DNA from: an uncultured Clostridia bacterium
GTDB lineage: Bacteria > Bacillota > Clostridia > Christensenellales > DTU072
Direction: 5' to 3'
Assembly (NCBI GenBank): GCA_946621465.1
Contig: CAMOOO010000008.1
Span: 22,822 to 86,821 of the forward strand
Length of the DNA stretch: 64,000 nt
The position numbers were made by a program, and so were the translations under genes. Shown piece after piece: positions 40,136 through 47,195 of the stretch. Position 1 is the stretch's first letter. Each line of letters starts with the position of its first letter. The notes below the pieces were generated by a model, which searched no databases, had not been told where the DNA came from, and saw nothing but the letters and a program-made list of their open reading frames with translations.

Positions 40136-40164
40136 ATTATACCACGAGTTTTTTCATTTTGCAA
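40136..40164 (-). promoter_or_regulatory. Promoter of the NYN gene
   Basis: Minus strand TTGCAA (40159-40164), 17 bp spacer ending in TGG (extended -10), TATAAT (40136-40141). Confidence 0.75.
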
Positions 40165-40238
40165 TAGGTAATGAAAAATTTTTTTAAATAAGCATGACAA
40201 AGTCGCTTTTTTCGGCTCCCAAACAGGGGGTGAACCGA

Positions 40239-40526
40239 TTATTCGGCTACTTCTACGCTGACCTGCTTATATCTCTTATTTCTCGTACCTGCTTCGCTGA
40301 AACGAACGACGCCGTCACAAAGCGCAAAAAGAGTGTCGTCTTTGCCGATACCGACGTTGGCTCCGGCGCGGAATTTGGTTCCGCGTTGACGAACGAGAAT
40401 ATTCCCGCCCTTGCAAGCCTGTCCATCACTCTTTTTCGGTCCCAGTCTCTTGGACTCACTGTCACGACCGTTTCTGGTACTACCCATACCTTTTTTATGG
40501 GCAAACAGTTGAATATTGATAAACAT
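40239..40526 (-). CDS. rpmA: 50S ribosomal protein bL27 with cleavable N-terminal extension
   Basis: Large-subunit protein next to the peptidyl transferase centre, 95 residues as encoded. It begins FINIQLF followed by [15 protein letters not shown]; the mature protein should start at Ala9 after removal of the eight-residue extension, the Bacillota-specific processing carried out by Prp. The rest ([29 protein letters not shown]) is diagnostic. GGAGG lies 9 bases before the ATG. It is the last gene of rplU-prp-rpmA, 4 bp behind prp, and the transcript ends at the hairpin at 40105-40135. The extension and Prp in one operon confirm the lineage. Confidence 0.97.
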   Translation of the reverse strand: MFINIQLFAHKKGMGSTRNGRDSESKRLGPKKSDGQACKGGNILVRQRGTKFRAGANVGIGKDDTLFALCDGVVRFSEAGTRNKRYKQVSVEVAE

Positions 40527-40530
40527 TAGT

Positions 40531-40851
40531 CTATTCCTCCATTTTTACAAAGGCTTTGTAGCCTTCCTGAACGTCTCTCAACCCCAGTTCCATCGTCCTA
40601 AGAATGGTATTGATTTTTAATTTTTCTTCCGCGCTCTGCGCTTCCGGTACCAAAAATCTCAAATACCCGTCTTCTTTGACGTATTCTATCTCTCGGGAAG
40701 AGAACTCAATCAGTCCCAAAAGGGCTGTACAAGCGATACTGCTCACTGCACTGCACACGATGTCTTTGCCGTATTTGGCATAGCCGGCGTGGCCCTTTAT
40801 TTCGACCTTTTTGATTTCATCGTTTTCTTTGGTCAATACGATACGGATCAT
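40531..40851 (-). CDS. prp: Ribosomal-processing cysteine protease Prp
   Basis: Cysteine protease that removes the N-terminal extension of bL27 and is essential in Staphylococcus aureus. 106 residues; the catalytic pair is readable as His21 in KGHAGYA and Cys33 in [10 protein letters not shown], at the spacing of the family. GGAG lies about 10 bases before the ATG. It sits between rplU and rpmA, its standard place, 14 bp behind rplU and 4 bp before rpmA, so enzyme and substrate are made from one mRNA. Older annotations call it YsxB or DUF464. Confidence 0.96.
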   Translation of the reverse strand: MIRIVLTKENDEIKKVEIKGHAGYAKYGKDIVCSAVSSIACTALLGLIEFSSREIEYVKEDGYLRFLVPEAQSAEEKLKINTILRTMELGLRDVQEGYKAFVKMEE

Positions 40852-40865
40852 TATCCCGTCGCTCC

Positions 40866-41174
40866 TTACAGGGAGATTTTGGTGATTTTGATTTCGGTAT
40901 ACGGTTGACGATGACCTTGACGCTTGCGTTCGTTCTTTTTGGATTTGTATTTGAAGATGTTGATCTTCGGACCCTTTCCGTTCTTGACAACGACCGCTTC
41001 TACATAGGCTTTTTCAACGGCTTTTCCAACAGAAATCTTTCCGTCGTCGCTGACAAGAAGAACTTTGTCGAAACGAACCGTATCGTTAGCTTCTTTTTCC
41101 ATGAGTTCCACTCTCAAAGTAGCTTCTTCTTCCACTTTGTATTGTTTCCCACAGGCTTCGATAATGGCGTACAT
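40866..41174 (-). CDS. rplU: 50S ribosomal protein bL21
   Basis: 23S rRNA-binding protein of 102 residues, first gene of rplU-prp-rpmA. The N-terminus YAIIEACGKQYKVEE and the end GKGPKINIFKYKSKKNERKRQGHRQ are typical for bL21. The start is chosen at ATG 41174 because it gives the family's usual first residues. An in-frame ATG at 41183 lies only two bases after AGGAGG and would add three residues; that ribosome site fits 41174 (11 bases) somewhat better, though it is long. Regulation is likely through the structured leader at 41184-41255. Confidence 0.96.
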   Translation of the reverse strand: MYAIIEACGKQYKVEEEATLRVELMEKEANDTVRFDKVLLVSDDGKISVGKAVEKAYVEAVVVKNGKGPKINIFKYKSKKNERKRQGHRQPYTEIKITKISL

Positions 41175-41183
41175 AAAAAACAT

Positions 41184-41255
41184 AACCTCCTTTCCTGAAG
41201 ACTCGCTATTGGGGTGGCAAAACGCACTTTTTAATGGACCCTTTCTATGCGGCTT
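41184..41255 (-). promoter_or_regulatory. L21-leader-like structured 5' UTR
   Basis: The leader between promoter and rplU contains AGAC near its start and GTCT near its end that can close a stem, with GGGT/ACCC pairing inside, and ends in CAATAGCGAGTCTTCAGG before the ribosome site. This resembles the L21 leader motif seen before rplU in Bacillota; the match is from memory and needs a covariance-model check. Confidence 0.5.
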
Positions 41256-41260
41256 CGTCT

Positions 41261-41289
41261 ACTTTAACACACTTTGCAACAAATTGCAA
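41261..41289 (-). promoter_or_regulatory. Promoter of rplU-prp-rpmA
   Basis: Minus strand TTGCAA (41284-41289), 17 bp spacer, TAAAGT (41261-41266). Confidence 0.55.
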
Positions 41290-41367
41290 TCAAATGAACG
41301 CTTTTTTTTAAAAATTCATACCATGTAACGGATCAACGATCCAAAACAGAGCCAAAGGAGAAATACA

Positions 41368-41919
41368 ATGTCAACCTATCAAGTAACAATAACAAACGGT
41401 ACCGGTTCGCAAGCAATGAAAGCCGGCACCTATACCGTTGTGGCTACGTCCGCTCCGGGGTACGATCTGAGCAGCCTATCCCCTACTTCTTTTACCGCAA
41501 CACAAGCGGCAGGGTCACAGGCTTTTACCCTTACGGCGCAAGGCACCCTTACCTTTAACGTCAACGAAACGGGTGCTGCCGGCGGCACGCCGATCACCGG
41601 CGGTACCATCGTCATGACCGACAGTACGGGCAACACCCAGTACGGTTCGCCCATAAATATCGGCAGCGACGGTAACGCCGTATTCAATAACGTACCCTAC
41701 GGGGACGGAACGACGCCTATCACGCTCTACTTTAAACAGCTGACTTCGGACGCCGATCACAACGTTCACGAGGGCGTCATTACCGTTTCTATGACCTCAC
41801 AAACGCAAACGGAATACCTTCAAAATACGGCAAACGCTCTCCAGACCTTTACCGTAACCGACGCCACTTACTCCGGACTTCCGGTAGGGAGTGCCATGCT
41901 TTCCTTTTCGGACGAATGA
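41368..41919 (+). CDS. Small beta-rich protein, unknown function
   Basis: I do not recognise this 183-residue protein. It has no signal peptide or membrane helix and is rich in Thr, Gly, Ser and Ala. Two or three stretches look like beta-sandwich units: the first has 'AGTYTVVATSAPGYD', the second 'GTLTFNVNETGAAGGTPITGGTIVMTD' with a later 'NVPYG'; the pattern of a T-x-x-x-x-x-G-x-A-x-F-x-N-V-P-Y-G strand pair resembles prealbumin-like (SpaA/Cna-B type) folds, although those are normally secreted. AAAGGAG lies 7 bases before the ATG. It overlaps the next small gene by four bases (ATGA), so both are probably made together. An unannotated secretion route or a cytoplasmic role are both possible. 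Confidence 0.7.
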   Translation: MSTYQVTITNGTGSQAMKAGTYTVVATSAPGYDLSSLSPTSFTATQAAGSQAFTLTAQGTLTFNVNETGAAGGTPITGGTIVMTDSTGNTQYGSPINIGSDGNAVFNNVPYGDGTTPITLYFKQLTSDADHNVHEGVITVSMTSQTQTEYLQNTANALQTFTVTDATYSGLPVGSAMLSFSDE

Positions 41920-42263
41920 TCTCTATGGACACGCGCTGTTTCACCATTTGCATCCGATGTAACCATCCAAACCACGTCTTGGAGATAAAAAACGGATACG
42001 ACCCGCCCTTTCGCCGGGTCGTATCCGGAGAGAACTACTACTGCGTAAAATGCCGCGCTACGTGCGTTCTTGTCGTTTCTGTCCACGCAAACGGACAAAC
42101 TCAAACGGCATACCTGGACCTAAGGTGCGCGTTTCGTCCGATGCTGCAGATTCGTTTTACCTTCCTCTCGGAGCCGAAAACGCAGACCTTCTCACTGGTG
42201 GATAAAACCTACCTTACGCCTATAAAAAAAGCCTCTCTTTTTTTTACGGAAAGAGAGGCGTAA
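41916..42263 (+). CDS. Small zinc-ribbon-like protein
   Basis: A 115-residue protein whose start overlaps the stop of the preceding gene (ATGA), which supports coupled translation. Two cysteine pairs, C-I-R-C near residue 12 and C-V-K-C near residue 43, are spaced as in zinc ribbons. A further Cys sits at C-R-A-T-C. No membrane segment is seen. The last 12 codons overlap a terminator hairpin that serves the opposite strand. The function is unknown; a partner role for the beta-rich protein is suggested only by the overlap. Another in-frame ATG four codons in is possible. Confidence 0.55.
   Translation: MISMDTRCFTICIRCNHPNHVLEIKNGYDPPFRRVVSGENYYCVKCRATCVLVVSVHANGQTQTAYLDLRCAFRPMLQIRFTFLSEPKTQTFSLVDKTYLTPIKKASLFFTEREA
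42222..42258 (-). terminator. Terminator of the trkA-trkH operon, inside the 3' end of the zinc-ribbon gene
   Basis: GCCTCTCTTT (42231-42240) pairs perfectly with AAAGAGAGGC (42249-42258); on the minus strand the stem is followed by TTTTTTTAT. The T-run is on the minus side, so it serves the leftward genes although it lies in a rightward reading frame. Confidence 0.8.
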
Positions 42264-42292
42264 AACACGTAAAGAGCCAATAAGGTACGCTC

Positions 42293-43024
42293 CTATTCTT
42301 TAGGAACGATATCGCCCGGTTGCACGTCGATTACTTCCACGTCGGGACTATCTTCCGTAGGCGCGGCTTCCAGCAGTTCGACCGGCTCTGCGGCAGGTTC
42401 TTCCAGTGCCTTTTGATCCTTTTTCTTTTTGCGCCTTTTGAAAATACTACTGGCGATATCCACGACGCCGTTTTTGACATTCTTCAGTCCGTCCATGGTG
42501 GCGCGCATACCTTGCACCGCCTGGATGGGCTTTTCGTATTTTTCCTTCAATTGATCGACGTCGGCGACCACGCCTTTTTGTATCATTTTAATGCAGTGTC
42601 CTATGTACTCGAAGAGTATGTCGCAAGTAAACTGGAAGAACACGAACACCGGCATGATAATGGCAAAGAGCAGGTTCTGTACCGTTATTCCCTGGCTTGA
42701 CACCGTCAGGAAACTGGACACCGTCAGTCCTACGCCGATGGCGTTAATAAAATGTTTTGCCAAACGGTATACCTTTTTGACCACTTTGGCTCTCTGTTTT
42801 TCCTTTTTTCCGCTTTCCGTCGAAATGTAATAAATATAAAAAGAAGCGTAGCAGAGGTTCAGTACGAGCAGTACGATGTTAAGGGCGAGGTAGCCGTTGT
42901 TTACCACAATCCTGTAAATTAAATAACCGCTGTATAAGAACATCGTCAAGAATTGACGAATCCTGTTTATGGCCTTTAATTGGTCGGTTATGACTTTAAT
43001 TGAAGATACTGTATTGTCGATCAT
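42293..43024 (-). CDS. Membrane protein with charged cytoplasmic tail, unknown function
   Basis: A 243-residue protein I cannot assign. It has about four hydrophobic helices (near 25-45, 50-68, 95-115 and 118-140), a basic loop after the second (GKKEKQRAKVVKK), and a C-terminal tail of about 95 residues with a basic cluster (KRRKKKKDQK) followed by a Glu/Pro-rich acidic end. The start is ATG 43024; the frame can be extended two codons to a TTG, which is less likely. It lies 15 bp behind trkH on the same strand and before the operon terminator, so it is co-transcribed with the potassium transporter genes. No clear Shine-Dalgarno is seen, perhaps because translation is coupled. A regulatory or accessory role for Trk is possible but only inferred from position. 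Confidence 0.75.
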   Translation of the reverse strand: MIDNTVSSIKVITDQLKAINRIRQFLTMFLYSGYLIYRIVVNNGYLALNIVLLVLNLCYASFYIYYISTESGKKEKQRAKVVKKVYRLAKHFINAIGVGLTVSSFLTVSSQGITVQNLLFAIIMPVFVFFQFTCDILFEYIGHCIKMIQKGVVADVDQLKEKYEKPIQAVQGMRATMDGLKNVKNGVVDIASSIFKRRKKKKDQKALEEPAAEPVELLEAAPTEDSPDVEVIDVQPGDIVPKE

Positions 43025-43039
43025 AATCAAAAAATAATA

Positions 43040-44491
43040 TCAATACTTTTTCCACGATTTGGGATAGAACAGGAGAAGTATGGGATAGATCTCCAACCTA
43101 CCGATGAGCATATCGAAAATGAAGATGATTTTTGCAAAGGGATTGATCTCCCCAAAGCCCGCCGCGACTTTGGACAGTCCCGGTCCGACGTTATTAAGAC
43201 AGGTCGCCACCGCCGTTACCGCCGTGGCAAAGTCCATCCCCTCTTGGATAATGGAAACGAGAATGACGGAAACGAAATAAATGGACATCAATAGCGCGAA
43301 GTAATTAAGGATGTTTTTTACGACGTTTTCATCCACCGACTTGCCGTCGATCTTGACGCTGACCACCGTTCTCGGAGAAATGCTCTTTTTGATGGAGCGA
43401 CCGGAGGACTTAACGAGGGTTATTACACGGGAGATTTTCAATCCGCCTGCCGTACTGCCTGCCATACCGCCGATAAACATACAGACGAACAGCGTCGTTT
43501 GCGCCAGCACCGGCCAGTCGTCGAAGTTCGCCGTACCAAAGCCGGTGGTACTGATAAAGGCGATTACCTGATAAGAAGAATAACGCAGCGTCTCGCCGAA
43601 AGTTTCGTACACGTGACCGAGGGTGAGGGAGAGGGACACTAAGAAAATGGCAACGAAGACGATGACAAGCAGCCACCACAGTTCTTCGTTTTTAAACGCC
43701 TGTTTGAACCGCCCTATCGCCAGCAGATAAAAGACGTTCATGTTGATGGAAAAGAGCAACATGAACACCATAGTGACGATCTCTATCGCCAGACTGTTAT
43801 ATCCGCCGATACTGTTGTTGTTGGAACTGAAACCGCCCGTACCTGCCGTGGAAAAGGCGGTGATGAAGCTGTCGAAAACGGGCATTCGGCAAATAAGGAG
43901 AGCCACTACCTCAATCAGCGTCAATAAAATATAGATACCGTACAGAATGCGCGCGGTAAAACGGAGCTTACTGACCAGTTTACCGAACTGCGGCCCGGGT
44001 ATCTCCGCTTTTGCCAAATGAACGATAGCGTTATTGGACTTAGGCAAGACGGCGATAACGAAAACCAGCACGCCCATACCGCCGATCCAGTGGGAGAAGC
44101 TACGCCAAAAAAGCAGACTGGACGGAACCGCCTCGATGTCGGTCAGCACCGTTGCTCCAGTGGTCGTCAGACCGGAAACGATCTCAAAAAGACTGTCGAT
44201 ATAGGAAGCGAAATATCCGCTGATGGCAAATGGCATGGCGCCGAACAGAGAAAGGACAATCCAAGCTAACGCAACGGTAATAAAACCGCCTTTAATATTG
44301 ATAGAAGTGTCTTTCGGCCTCATCACGGTCAGCGGAATCCCTATCGCCGCCATAGAGGCGAGGGTCACACCGAAAGCAAGGGGGGTACCCGACTCCGCAT
44401 AACAAAAAGACATGATAAAAGGAACCAATAAAAAACCGGCTACTACGAGAAGAATTTGTCCCAAAAGATGGGCTGTCATCCGATAATTCAT
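43040..44491 (-). CDS. trkH: TrkH/KtrB-type potassium transporter, membrane subunit
   Basis: Potassium-translocating subunit of 483 residues. The four selectivity-filter loops of the superfamily can be read in order: TTTGAT (about 111-116), STAGTGGFSS (about 218-227), STTGFG (about 314-319) and LNNVGPG (about 432-438), each between two hydrophobic helices. The length and eight to ten helices place it nearer TrkH than the shorter KtrB. Its ATG overlaps the stop of trkA by one base (TAATG), with GGAG 6 bases before it, so the regulatory and membrane subunits are translated together. It works with TrkA to take up potassium using the proton or sodium gradient. Confidence 0.95.
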   Translation of the reverse strand: MNYRMTAHLLGQILLVVAGFLLVPFIMSFCYAESGTPLAFGVTLASMAAIGIPLTVMRPKDTSINIKGGFITVALAWIVLSLFGAMPFAISGYFASYIDSLFEIVSGLTTTGATVLTDIEAVPSSLLFWRSFSHWIGGMGVLVFVIAVLPKSNNAIVHLAKAEIPGPQFGKLVSKLRFTARILYGIYILLTLIEVVALLICRMPVFDSFITAFSTAGTGGFSSNNNSIGGYNSLAIEIVTMVFMLLFSINMNVFYLLAIGRFKQAFKNEELWWLLVIVFVAIFLVSLSLTLGHVYETFGETLRYSSYQVIAFISTTGFGTANFDDWPVLAQTTLFVCMFIGGMAGSTAGGLKISRVITLVKSSGRSIKKSISPRTVVSVKIDGKSVDENVVKNILNYFALLMSIYFVSVILVSIIQEGMDFATAVTAVATCLNNVGPGLSKVAAGFGEINPFAKIIFIFDMLIGRLEIYPILLLFYPKSWKKY

Positions 44492-45840
44492 TAACGCTCC
44501 AATATCTCGTTCAGATTGCCGGGATATTCCTGCAAAGTGACGATCAAAACGATATCATTGTTCTGTATCGCGTCGTTACCGCCGGGAACGATCAACGTCC
44601 CGTTTCTCACAATTGCCGCGATAAGTGTGTTATTCTTTATCTTCAGATCCTTAAGAGGAACGTTCAACGCCTCGAATTTGTCGGAGACGATGAATTCCAG
44701 TATCTCCACCCTATCGTCGATGATACGGTATAGTTTACTGAACTTACCACCGCCGGAGCTTTCTTTACCGCGGACGTAACGAATGATCTCGTTGACCGTC
44801 GTGGTACAGATAGAAACGACGCTCTGGTTGTTCTTTTCTCCCCACAAATCGGCAAGGGAGGGATTGTCGACTTTGGCAATAACTTTACCTACCCCCTTTT
44901 GAGAAGCAAACAGAGAGGTGACGATGTTTCTTTCATCGATGCCGCAAAGTCCAATAAACGCGTCCATGGCGTGCAAACCCTCTTCCTCTAAAAGGGTCTG
45001 ATCGGTGGCGTCGCCGCAGATGATCTCCGTTTTTTCCAGGTTTTCTTCCAAAAAGAGGCACTCGTCCTCGTCGATTTCGATAATTTTACTGACGACGTTG
45101 GTTTTATTTAATTCCTTCGCCAGATAGTATGCCGTTCTGCTACCGCCGGCGATCATGATCCTGTTGACACCGCGCGGCATACCCATTTCGCGGAAAAAGA
45201 GGCTGATATCCTTAGGCGAAGCGGTAATGTAAATTTCATCCCATGCTTGCAGCTCGAATTCTCCGTTGGGAATAAAGACCTGCTTGCCCCTGCGTACGGC
45301 GCAGACGAGCAAACGTTCCTGAAAACGGTGATTTATTTTTTTCAGTTGCAGATTATCAAGGGGGGATTTCGGTGTGACGACGATTTCGACCACTTCCACT
45401 TTACCCCCGGCAAAAGGCTCGATTTTTATTGCGGACGGGAAGCGAAGCAGACGGCTGATCTCCATTGCCGTTTCATATTCGGGGTTGACCAACATAGAAA
45501 GCCCCAATTCAACGTCCTTAAACAGCGTAAAGTATTCCGGTTTACGTACGCGGGCGATGGTATCCCCTACGCCCAATTTTTTGGCGACCATACAACAGAG
45601 AATATTCATCTCGTCGTATTGGGTGCAGGCGATCAAAAGGTCCGCCTTCTCCACGCCGGCGTTTTTCAAAATATCGGCGCTGACGCAGTTCCCGACCACA
45701 CCCATAATATCGAAGGTATCGACCAAGTTCTCAACGAGAGACGCATCTTTGTCAACGACGACGATGTTATGCTCTTCCAGGCTCAGCTCCTCGATCAATT
45801 TCTTTCCTACGTTTCCGGCTCCGGCAACAATGATTCTCAA
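44491..45840 (-). CDS. trkA: Trk potassium transporter regulatory subunit TrkA
   Basis: Cytosolic gating protein of 449 residues with two RCK units, each a Rossmann NAD(H)-binding domain plus a small TrkA-C domain. The first starts IIVAGAGNVGKKL (GxGxxG at about 6-11) and the second IMIAGGSRTAYYL (about 230). The start codon is TTG at 45840, with AAAGGAG about 10 bases upstream; no ATG near the N-terminus would keep the first beta strand. A TTG start is uncommon and may lower expression. It leads the trkA-trkH-membrane protein operon from a promoter at 45878-45906. Confidence 0.95.
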   Translation of the reverse strand: MRIIVAGAGNVGKKLIEELSLEEHNIVVVDKDASLVENLVDTFDIMGVVGNCVSADILKNAGVEKADLLIACTQYDEMNILCCMVAKKLGVGDTIARVRKPEYFTLFKDVELGLSMLVNPEYETAMEISRLLRFPSAIKIEPFAGGKVEVVEIVVTPKSPLDNLQLKKINHRFQERLLVCAVRRGKQVFIPNGEFELQAWDEIYITASPKDISLFFREMGMPRGVNRIMIAGGSRTAYYLAKELNKTNVVSKIIEIDEDECLFLEENLEKTEIICGDATDQTLLEEEGLHAMDAFIGLCGIDERNIVTSLFASQKGVGKVIAKVDNPSLADLWGEKNNQSVVSICTTTVNEIIRYVRGKESSGGGKFSKLYRIIDDRVEILEFIVSDKFEALNVPLKDLKIKNNTLIAAIVRNGTLIVPGGNDAIQNNDIVLIVTLQEYPGNLNEILER

Positions 45841-45877
45841 AAGAATAAGCTCCTTTTTTACGAAGTATTTTTCCTAT

Positions 45878-45906
45878 ATTTTACCATATATTATTCCGTT
45901 GTACAA
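45878..45906 (-). promoter_or_regulatory. Promoter of the trkA operon
   Basis: Minus strand TTGTAC (45901-45906), 17 bp spacer, TAAAAT (45878-45883). Confidence 0.7.
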
Positions 45907-45953
45907 TCATTTTTTATTTTTTTTCTTTTTCACTTTTCATTCTGCCGATTTTG

Positions 45954-45962
45954 TGATACAAT
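45954..45962 (+). promoter_or_regulatory. Extended -10 promoter of recX, giving a leaderless mRNA
   Basis: TGA followed by TACAAT (45957-45962) forms a TGn extended -10. Six bases separate it from the ATG at 45969, so the transcript should begin at the A of the start codon. The -35 region is weak. Confidence 0.6.
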
Positions 45963-45968
45963 TACTGT

Positions 45969-46574
45969 ATGATTATTGAAAAAATCGAAACAAAAAGGAA
46001 CAAAACGACCGTTTATTGCGGAGAAAAAAATTATCCGTTCGTCCTCGACGTTCTGGAAAAATACGGCATAAAAGAGGGAGAAACGGACGGCCGCGTTTTT
46101 TTTATGGCTAAGGACGAGAGCGACCGTATCCTCTGTAAACGCGCCCTTTACGCCATGATCGACCGCTCGGAAAAAAGCAAAAAAGGCTACGTTGACGGGC
46201 TGACCGGAAAGGGCTTTTCGTACCCTCTTGCCTCGGAAATTGCGGACGAAGCGGAAAAACGGGGACTTATCGACGACAGGCGGTATGCCGAGTGCTACAT
46301 CCACCTGCACGGACGGACAAAGGGGTGGTACCGCATCCGGGCCGAACTCAAACAAAAAGGCGTCCCGGAAGAAATCATCCTCTCCTTCTGCGAGGAATTC
46401 GGCTACCGGAACGAAGAATGCAAAGCGCTCGCCCAAAAACTGAGAAAAGGAATGGACAATACCTACGAAAACAGAATGAAACTATACGCCAAACTGGCGC
46501 GACGTGGATACAGCACGCAGGAAATAAGCTACGCGCTGGATTCCTTTGCGGAAGATATTTTGGGCGATGAGTGA
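45969..46574 (+). CDS. recX: RecX-family regulatory protein
   Basis: Modulator of RecA filaments, 201 residues, all helical. The repeated RecX three-helix units are visible, with GLIDDRRYAECYIH (about 98-111) as the family's typical second-unit motif, followed by GWYRIRAELKQKGVPEEII and near the end LARRGYSTQEISYALDSF. The N-terminal domain is about 55 residues of beta-rich sequence. No Shine-Dalgarno precedes the ATG, but an extended -10 box ends six bases before it, so the mRNA is probably leaderless. recA is not nearby. Confidence 0.92.
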   Translation: MIIEKIETKRNKTTVYCGEKNYPFVLDVLEKYGIKEGETDGRVFFMAKDESDRILCKRALYAMIDRSEKSKKGYVDGLTGKGFSYPLASEIADEAEKRGLIDDRRYAECYIHLHGRTKGWYRIRAELKQKGVPEEIILSFCEEFGYRNEECKALAQKLRKGMDNTYENRMKLYAKLARRGYSTQEISYALDSFAEDILGDE

Positions 46575-46593
46575 TTTTTCCCATTTTTAGATA

Positions 46594-46622
46594 TTGACAT
46601 CCACATCTGAAACCGTTATAAT
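46594..46622 (+). promoter_or_regulatory. Consensus promoter
   Basis: TTGACA at 46594-46599, 17 bp spacer, TATAAT at 46617-46622: a perfect match to the sigma-A consensus, driving the small membrane protein gene at 46684. Confidence 0.85.
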
Positions 46623-46683
46623 ATATTTAGCATAATGTATTATTGTGTACAAGCAAAAAAGAATCCGTAAAAGGAGTTGGCAA

Positions 46684-47091
46684 ATGTCGAAGAAGAAAAA
46701 GAAAGAAGCGGCAAGAAAAGAGCAAGAAAGAATTTTGATGCTCCAACAGATCCAATCGGAAGAAGCCGCCGCCGCTCAACAGGAGGAGCAACGTCGTAAG
46801 AGTCGTCCTCTTGCTATGGAAGAATACTATAACATTGCCTATGCAAACGAACGTAAACGTCTGAACGAAATGTTCGGCAGAATCAACTACGGCTATTTCC
46901 CCGACGAAGAGGAAAAACCGGTGGAGACCATCGTCGACAGAGTCCCCGACAAGACCAAATACGTTCCTATGCGTCAATATAAGAAAAAGAAGAACGGCGT
47001 CGTCTTTTTGACCATCACCACGTTGATTTTCGCCGCCGCCGCGATTGCCCTCGCCTTCATCCACTTCGACATTATCAGTCTATTCAGCTAA
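46684..47091 (+). CDS. Small tail-anchored coiled-coil membrane protein
   Basis: A 135-residue protein of unknown function. The N-terminal half (about 2-45) is a highly charged Lys/Glu/Gln-rich helix, probably a coiled coil; a middle part with Tyr and Pro residues follows; and one hydrophobic helix (about 112-132) ends the chain, with just a few residues after it. This is a tail-anchored layout with the bulk in the cytoplasm. The start at 46684 is set by AAAGGAG 8 bases upstream; an in-frame GTG 13 codons earlier is rejected because it lies before that site. It is driven by the strongest-looking promoter in the window, so it is likely abundant, and is followed by a terminator. Confidence 0.8.
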   Translation: MSKKKKKEAARKEQERILMLQQIQSEEAAAAQQEEQRRKSRPLAMEEYYNIAYANERKRLNEMFGRINYGYFPDEEEKPVETIVDRVPDKTKYVPMRQYKKKKNGVVFLTITTLIFAAAAIALAFIHFDIISLFS

Positions 47092-47112
47092 TCGACATAA
47101 CCATATATAATA

Positions 47113-47146
47113 AAAAAGAACCGTTTTCGAGCGGTTCTTTTTTATT
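47113..47146. terminator. Bidirectional terminator
   Basis: AAAAGAACCG (47114-47123) pairs with CGGTTCTTTT (47132-47141), A-rich on the left and T-rich on the right; it serves the tail-anchored protein gene and the convergent aspS. Confidence 0.85.
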
Positions 47147-47195
47147 GCTATATAACTGAATTCTAATAAAAATATTACAAGCGTAAAACCCCGTG

